From: Daucus carota subsp. sativus
Lineage: Eukaryota > Streptophyta > Magnoliopsida > Apiales > Apiaceae
Direction of reading: 5' to 3'
DNA: 64,000 nucleotides
Assembly: GCF_001625215.2 (NCBI RefSeq)
Contig: NC_030387.2
Span: forward strand, 33,689,606 to 33,753,605
Positions within the stretch are counted from its first letter, which is position 1. Each line of letters begins with the position of its first letter. Shown here in pieces: positions 60,101 through 64,000 of this stretch. Both the position numbers and the translations under genes were made by a program. The notes beneath the pieces were generated by a model. The model was not told the origin of the DNA, did no database searches, and worked only from the letters and a program-made list of their open reading frames with translations.

Positions 60101-63100
60101 TATCTAATTTTTCACTGTATATATAAACTTTAGCTTATATAGACATACCTACTATTACAATAAGAAGCATTCCAGGTTAAATAAACCAGGTGGATAAAAA
60201 TATTAATGCATATTGTTTTTATAGTAATCAGTATAGTAAATATCTATTTGGTTATTTGTTTAAGTACTGTTAATTTATGTCAAATTAAATTTATAAAAAT
60301 AATACAAAAAAAGGTAGATATAATAATCATTATACTTTTTAAGCAGACATGGTCTGTTGTACAAGAATCTAACATATTTGAACTGATTGCAAAGAGATAA
60401 TTTGCAGTCTCAAGGGACCGATTCCGCTCAAATGGTCACTCAGATTGATTTTTATAACACTGAAAAGAATTATTACTTGGTATTTTTTGTTGATTTGTAG
60501 TGACAGGGTATGGTCTGTATGTGCCTTAGATCATGATAGAGTGGCTTGTATCATTCTATACTTGGATACCTAGAGGTGTTTGGCCAGTGCTTACTGTTAA
60601 CAAATGTGAAGGCATGAGCTGACTGTTTTTGTAGTAGTAAATATATACTTGCCTTTATGTTTCAACTATATGTTTTGCTGTTCTTATTCTTGTTTTAATA
60701 CATTAAATGCAGGTTGATCGTCTCATTGGGAAGGAACATCTGTTTAAACATAGTATCATCCTGATAAAAGCATGGTGCTACTATGAAAGCAGAATCCTTG
60801 GTGCCCATCATGGTCTCATTTCTACATATGCTTTGGAATCATTGATTCTCTACATATTCCATATGTTCAATTCATCTTTAAATGGACCACTAGCGGTATT
60901 TACTTGTGGCTATGTTAAATGAAAAGTGTATAATAAACTCTAACAGGTTGGCTTATAAGATTTGCCTTCCCAACTGTAGGCTCTTCATCGATTCTTGGTT
61001 TATTATAGCAAATTTGATTGGGAGAACTACTGTATTAGTCTGAATGGTCCAGTTTGCATTTCCTTTCTGCCTGATCTAGTTGGTAAGCAATACTATCTTG
61101 TGAAGTTGTGGTATGATGTATTTCAATTTCTCACTTCTCCCTGTGTTCAAGCAGTTATGGAAAGAGTGATTCTGTTAATTCTGAGAATGTGTTTCTATGT
61201 TTTTTAGTTGATAATCCAGGTAATGACGAAGAGCCAATGCTTAGCGAAGAATTTCTTAGAAACTGTGTGGATATGTTTTCTGTTTTACCGAAATCGTCGG
61301 AGTCCAATTTCCGCGCGTTCCCCAAGAAAAATCTAAACATTATTGATCCTCTGAAGGGAAACAATAACCTCGGGCGCAGTGTTAATAGAGGTAGGTAACC
61401 TTTTTTCCTATATCCTTAAATGTAATTGCACATCCGTTCTGGCAGTATCATGTTTGAGTTGCAAGATTGATGCTTCTTTTTCCTTATATTTAGTGATTTA
61501 TATATATATGTGTGTATATGTATGTGTGTGTGTGTGTACATGTGTATATATATATGTGGAAATGTAATTACATCTAATTATAAAATATTTTATTTGAAAT
61601 TTGAAAGAAAATGTAATCTTGGTTTAAAGCAAGTGTGGACAACTGTAGTTGGCTTGCATATTCTATACATTTTTGATTCAGTTGTTTCAGAATGTTTAGC
61701 TTGTTTCATACTCTTTTCTTGTGATTGACGAGTTACTGTGCATTGAAGCTTATGGTTCCTGCTGCAAGAAGGCAGGATTATTGAATATGCTTGAGTTATT
61801 TAGAATGGCATGTAATAATAATTTTATTTCGTTTGGACTTGCCAAAATAAATGTACTTTCTGACTTCTGTAGTAAATTTAGCTCTTTCTTTAAATATAAA
61901 AATAGCAGACATATTATATGGTACCAGCACGAATTTGTCTCAGTTGTGACTACATGGGTAATACTACAAATAGTTCTAAATAAGCTCTCTGCCTTCGTTT
62001 CTTTAATCTGTGTCTCAATTTCATAATAATTTGTATGATACCTGAACTCACAGAACGTAAATATATCCCACTTCGGGCAAATTTTTGAAGTTTCCAAGCA
62101 CAACTCCTGATTTGAGTATTGAGAAACTGAATAGTTCTGGTTGGTTTATCTGTAAAAGGATAAAGCTTGATTTTTTTCCGTGTTTTGCCTCTAAAATAAT
62201 GAAATTGTATATGCTTGATACTTTCAGGAAACTATTTCCGGATACGCAGTGCTTTTAAATTTGGTGCCCGCAAACTTGGTAATATCCTTAGTTTGCCAAG
62301 GGACAGACTTGCTGAAGAGATAATGAATTTCTTCGAGAACACTCTGGAGAGGCATGGACGCAAAAATGCTCCAGATATATCTGCTGATGAGCTTGAGAGG
62401 TTACCAGTTACGGTATATTCGAATGATGAAGTACATCTGAACAAATTCAATGGAAATCTTGTTCACGATATGTTGGGGTTGGAAGATAATATCAGGTATG
62501 CATCAAGAAATGAGCCAGACAGGTATTCGAACAGCACAGTATCTTCACAGATGGTGCAAGCAAGCCCAGAAGGAACCTTGGGAGGTCACTATGAAAAAGA
62601 GTATGATGAGCTCGTCACAGATAGGTGTCTGCACTTGCAGAACACAAATTCAGAACCTAATTTTTCATCGCCTGGGAGAGATAACTGTGATTCTTTCTCA
62701 ACAAACTTCAAGGCAGGATGTTTTGGTGAATCGGCAATCTCTAGTCAAGAGGATATTCTCTCAGATGGTCCATCTGTTGATTTTAAAAAGAAAACCTTGG
62801 ATGACAATTTAGATGATACTGAAGGTGTGAACCTTGCAGACCTTAGTGGGGATTATGATAGTCACATAAGAAGTCTCCTTTATGGCCAGTGTTGCCATGG
62901 ATATGCGTTATCTTCACCTGCAAAGTGTAGTACTCTTTTATCATTCCCTACTCATGTGCAGAGCAAGCCCTGGGATACTGTCCGCCAGTACTTCCCAATA
63001 CTCTGGAGGCTGAATTCCAGTGATGCAGCTTTTGTACAGCCTCCTTATGCTGTTGACAATTCTAATCAATCCACAGATGGTTTTGGTTTGGTTGAAAGGA

Positions 63101-63840
63101 GAAGAGCACGAGGAACAGGGACATACATTCCTCATCTGGTATTCTTTTGACTTTGTCAACAGTTATTATTTTGTGGAACTAATCTATATTTAACTGAATA
63201 CATGGTTTGAGGTACAAATACAATCCCTATTTACACGTTAATCTAATAATCGTATCTTGTGATGTGCAGACGCGTAATTCATTCAACTATCCACCCTCTC
63301 AGGTTAGGAGGAATCAATTGCAAGACACTCGCGGCCAGGTTCCGAACTACACCTACTACAACATTGTGGATTCAACTTCGCCCAGGACATTAGATGCAAA
63401 TTCTGTAAGAACTAATTCATTTGAAGGAGGTGACCAAATGAGTGTGAAAGAACAGTCAAGTTTTGAAAAGCAAGATTCACCCAACCAACCAGTTAACTCT
63501 TATGGCAATGGAACCTCAAGGGCGAACTGGGAACTTAAGTTCGGGTCATTTGGCCCTTTGGCAGAAGGCAGTTCATTGGGTTTGAGTGAATCTGTTGCAG
63601 GGGTATCTGTTTCAAGCCCCGTGTCCTCAGCAGTGCGGAACTCCGAAGATGTAGAAGGTAACAAAGAAAGGTGGGTGATTATTACGTTTACTAAATTGAG
63701 ATTCTTAGCTTAAACGAAGATTCTTTAGATATTCTGGTGTGTGCCTAAAGCAATGTACATGTCTTTGGGCTTATTTCAGGGACGCGGAGAATTTTCTAAA
63801 CCTCCAGAATGATGAAGACTTCCCCCCTCTTTCTTCCTGA
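57119..63840 (+). CDS. Nucleotidyltransferase / PAP-OAS1 substrate-binding superfamily protein
   Basis: A plant-specific relative of non-canonical poly(A) polymerases (Arabidopsis At3g51620/At3g56320 type), presumably transferring nucleotides to RNA; substrate unknown. Nine exons: 57119-57337, 58529-58714, 59642-59734, 60713-60895, 60980-61082, 61208-61390, 62228-63138, 63270-63670 and 63780-63840; 779 aa in frame. The catalytic palm is clear: YGSVPLKTYLPDGDIDLT at residues 77-94 holds the Gly-Ser pair (78-79) and two metal-binding aspartates (Asp90, Asp92). NIVIDISFNQ supplies the third (Asp149). The central PAP/OAS1-like domain includes LIKAWCYYESRILGAHHGLI. The long Ser/Asn-rich C-terminal half looks disordered and ends DEDFPPLSS, a short motif common at the ends of such proteins. 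Start at 57119 gives MEENSSISSSESS. Complete within the window. Confidence 0.92.
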
Positions 63841-64000
63841 ATCCCTTGTAGGGCTACATCTGTGCATGTCTTAACTTGAGGTGGATAAGTTATAGGTTCT
63901 AACTTTCAGAATGATCTTTAGAGGTTTTTTGGGTTGAACACCGTTCAAACTCTTGTCTTTTTGGTTCGTTCTCACATTAGGAACACAAATGGGAAAAAAA
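63841..64000 (+). other. 3' UTR of the nucleotidyltransferase gene
   Basis: Sequence after the TGA. No further gene begins before the window ends. Confidence 0.5.

Noticed and set aside
1-64000. CRISPR arrays, operons, phage or bacterial features
   Set aside because: The direct repeats seen are transposon ends, microsatellites or tandem duplications; gene structure is clearly plant nuclear.

Overview
This is nuclear DNA of a flowering plant, almost certainly a eudicot. It is AT-rich, has many-exon genes with GT-AG introns, and its intergenic DNA is full of small plant-type transposons (Stowaway, PIF/Harbinger, hAT, Mutator-like MITEs and Helitrons). It also carries two nuclear tRNA-Arg genes and a nuclear copy of part of plastid rps7. 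All protein genes recognised are conserved plant housekeeping or regulatory genes. I cannot name the species from sequence alone.

Layout. 1.3-3.9 kb (-): glycerol kinase, 4 exons. 4-10.9 kb: MITE-rich spacer. 10.9-15.8 kb (+): K+-dependent vacuolar H+-pyrophosphatase, 8 coding exons. 17.3-18.6 kb (+): myristoylatable calcineurin-B-like EF-hand protein. 19.5-20.1 kb (+): small coiled-coil protein of unknown function. 20.7-21.4 kb (+): intronless CYTH/triphosphate tunnel metalloenzyme (TTM3-like), followed by a decayed duplicate of its 3' end and two identical tRNA-Arg(TCG) genes. 23.6-25.4 kb: a strong hairpin, a complete hAT element and a Stowaway element. 27.0-33.9 kb (+): plant LRR protein like Arabidopsis At1g15740, 15 exons. 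35.9-42.8 kb (-): a TOPLESS-family corepressor, 25 coding exons, 1134 aa. 43.4-57 kb: transposon-dominated, gene-poor interval. 57.1-63.8 kb (+): nucleotidyltransferase/PAP-OAS1-like protein, 9 exons, 779 aa.

The genes are functionally independent, as is normal in a plant genome, and I see no operon-like or clustered pathway. Exon junctions were read by hand. Joined exon lengths keep frame for glycerol kinase (518 aa), H+-PPase (765 aa), the EF-hand protein (178 aa), the LRR protein (578 aa), TOPLESS (1134 aa) and the nucleotidyltransferase (779 aa).

The most unusual structure is at 49.2-52.1 kb. A 2.7-kb segment with a Helitron-type 3' terminus carries same-strand fragments of a berberine-bridge-enzyme-like gene and an aldo-keto reductase gene. 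It lies between two identical 97-bp direct repeats, and the left repeat stops exactly at the Helitron terminus. Nearby are a complete small Helitron with a nested hAT MITE, a Mutator-like MITE abutting a PIF-like MITE, a Harbinger transposase remnant and a 921-bp hAT element with a perfect 8-bp target duplication. I found no evidence of a wholly new biological system. The findings are structural and evolutionary.
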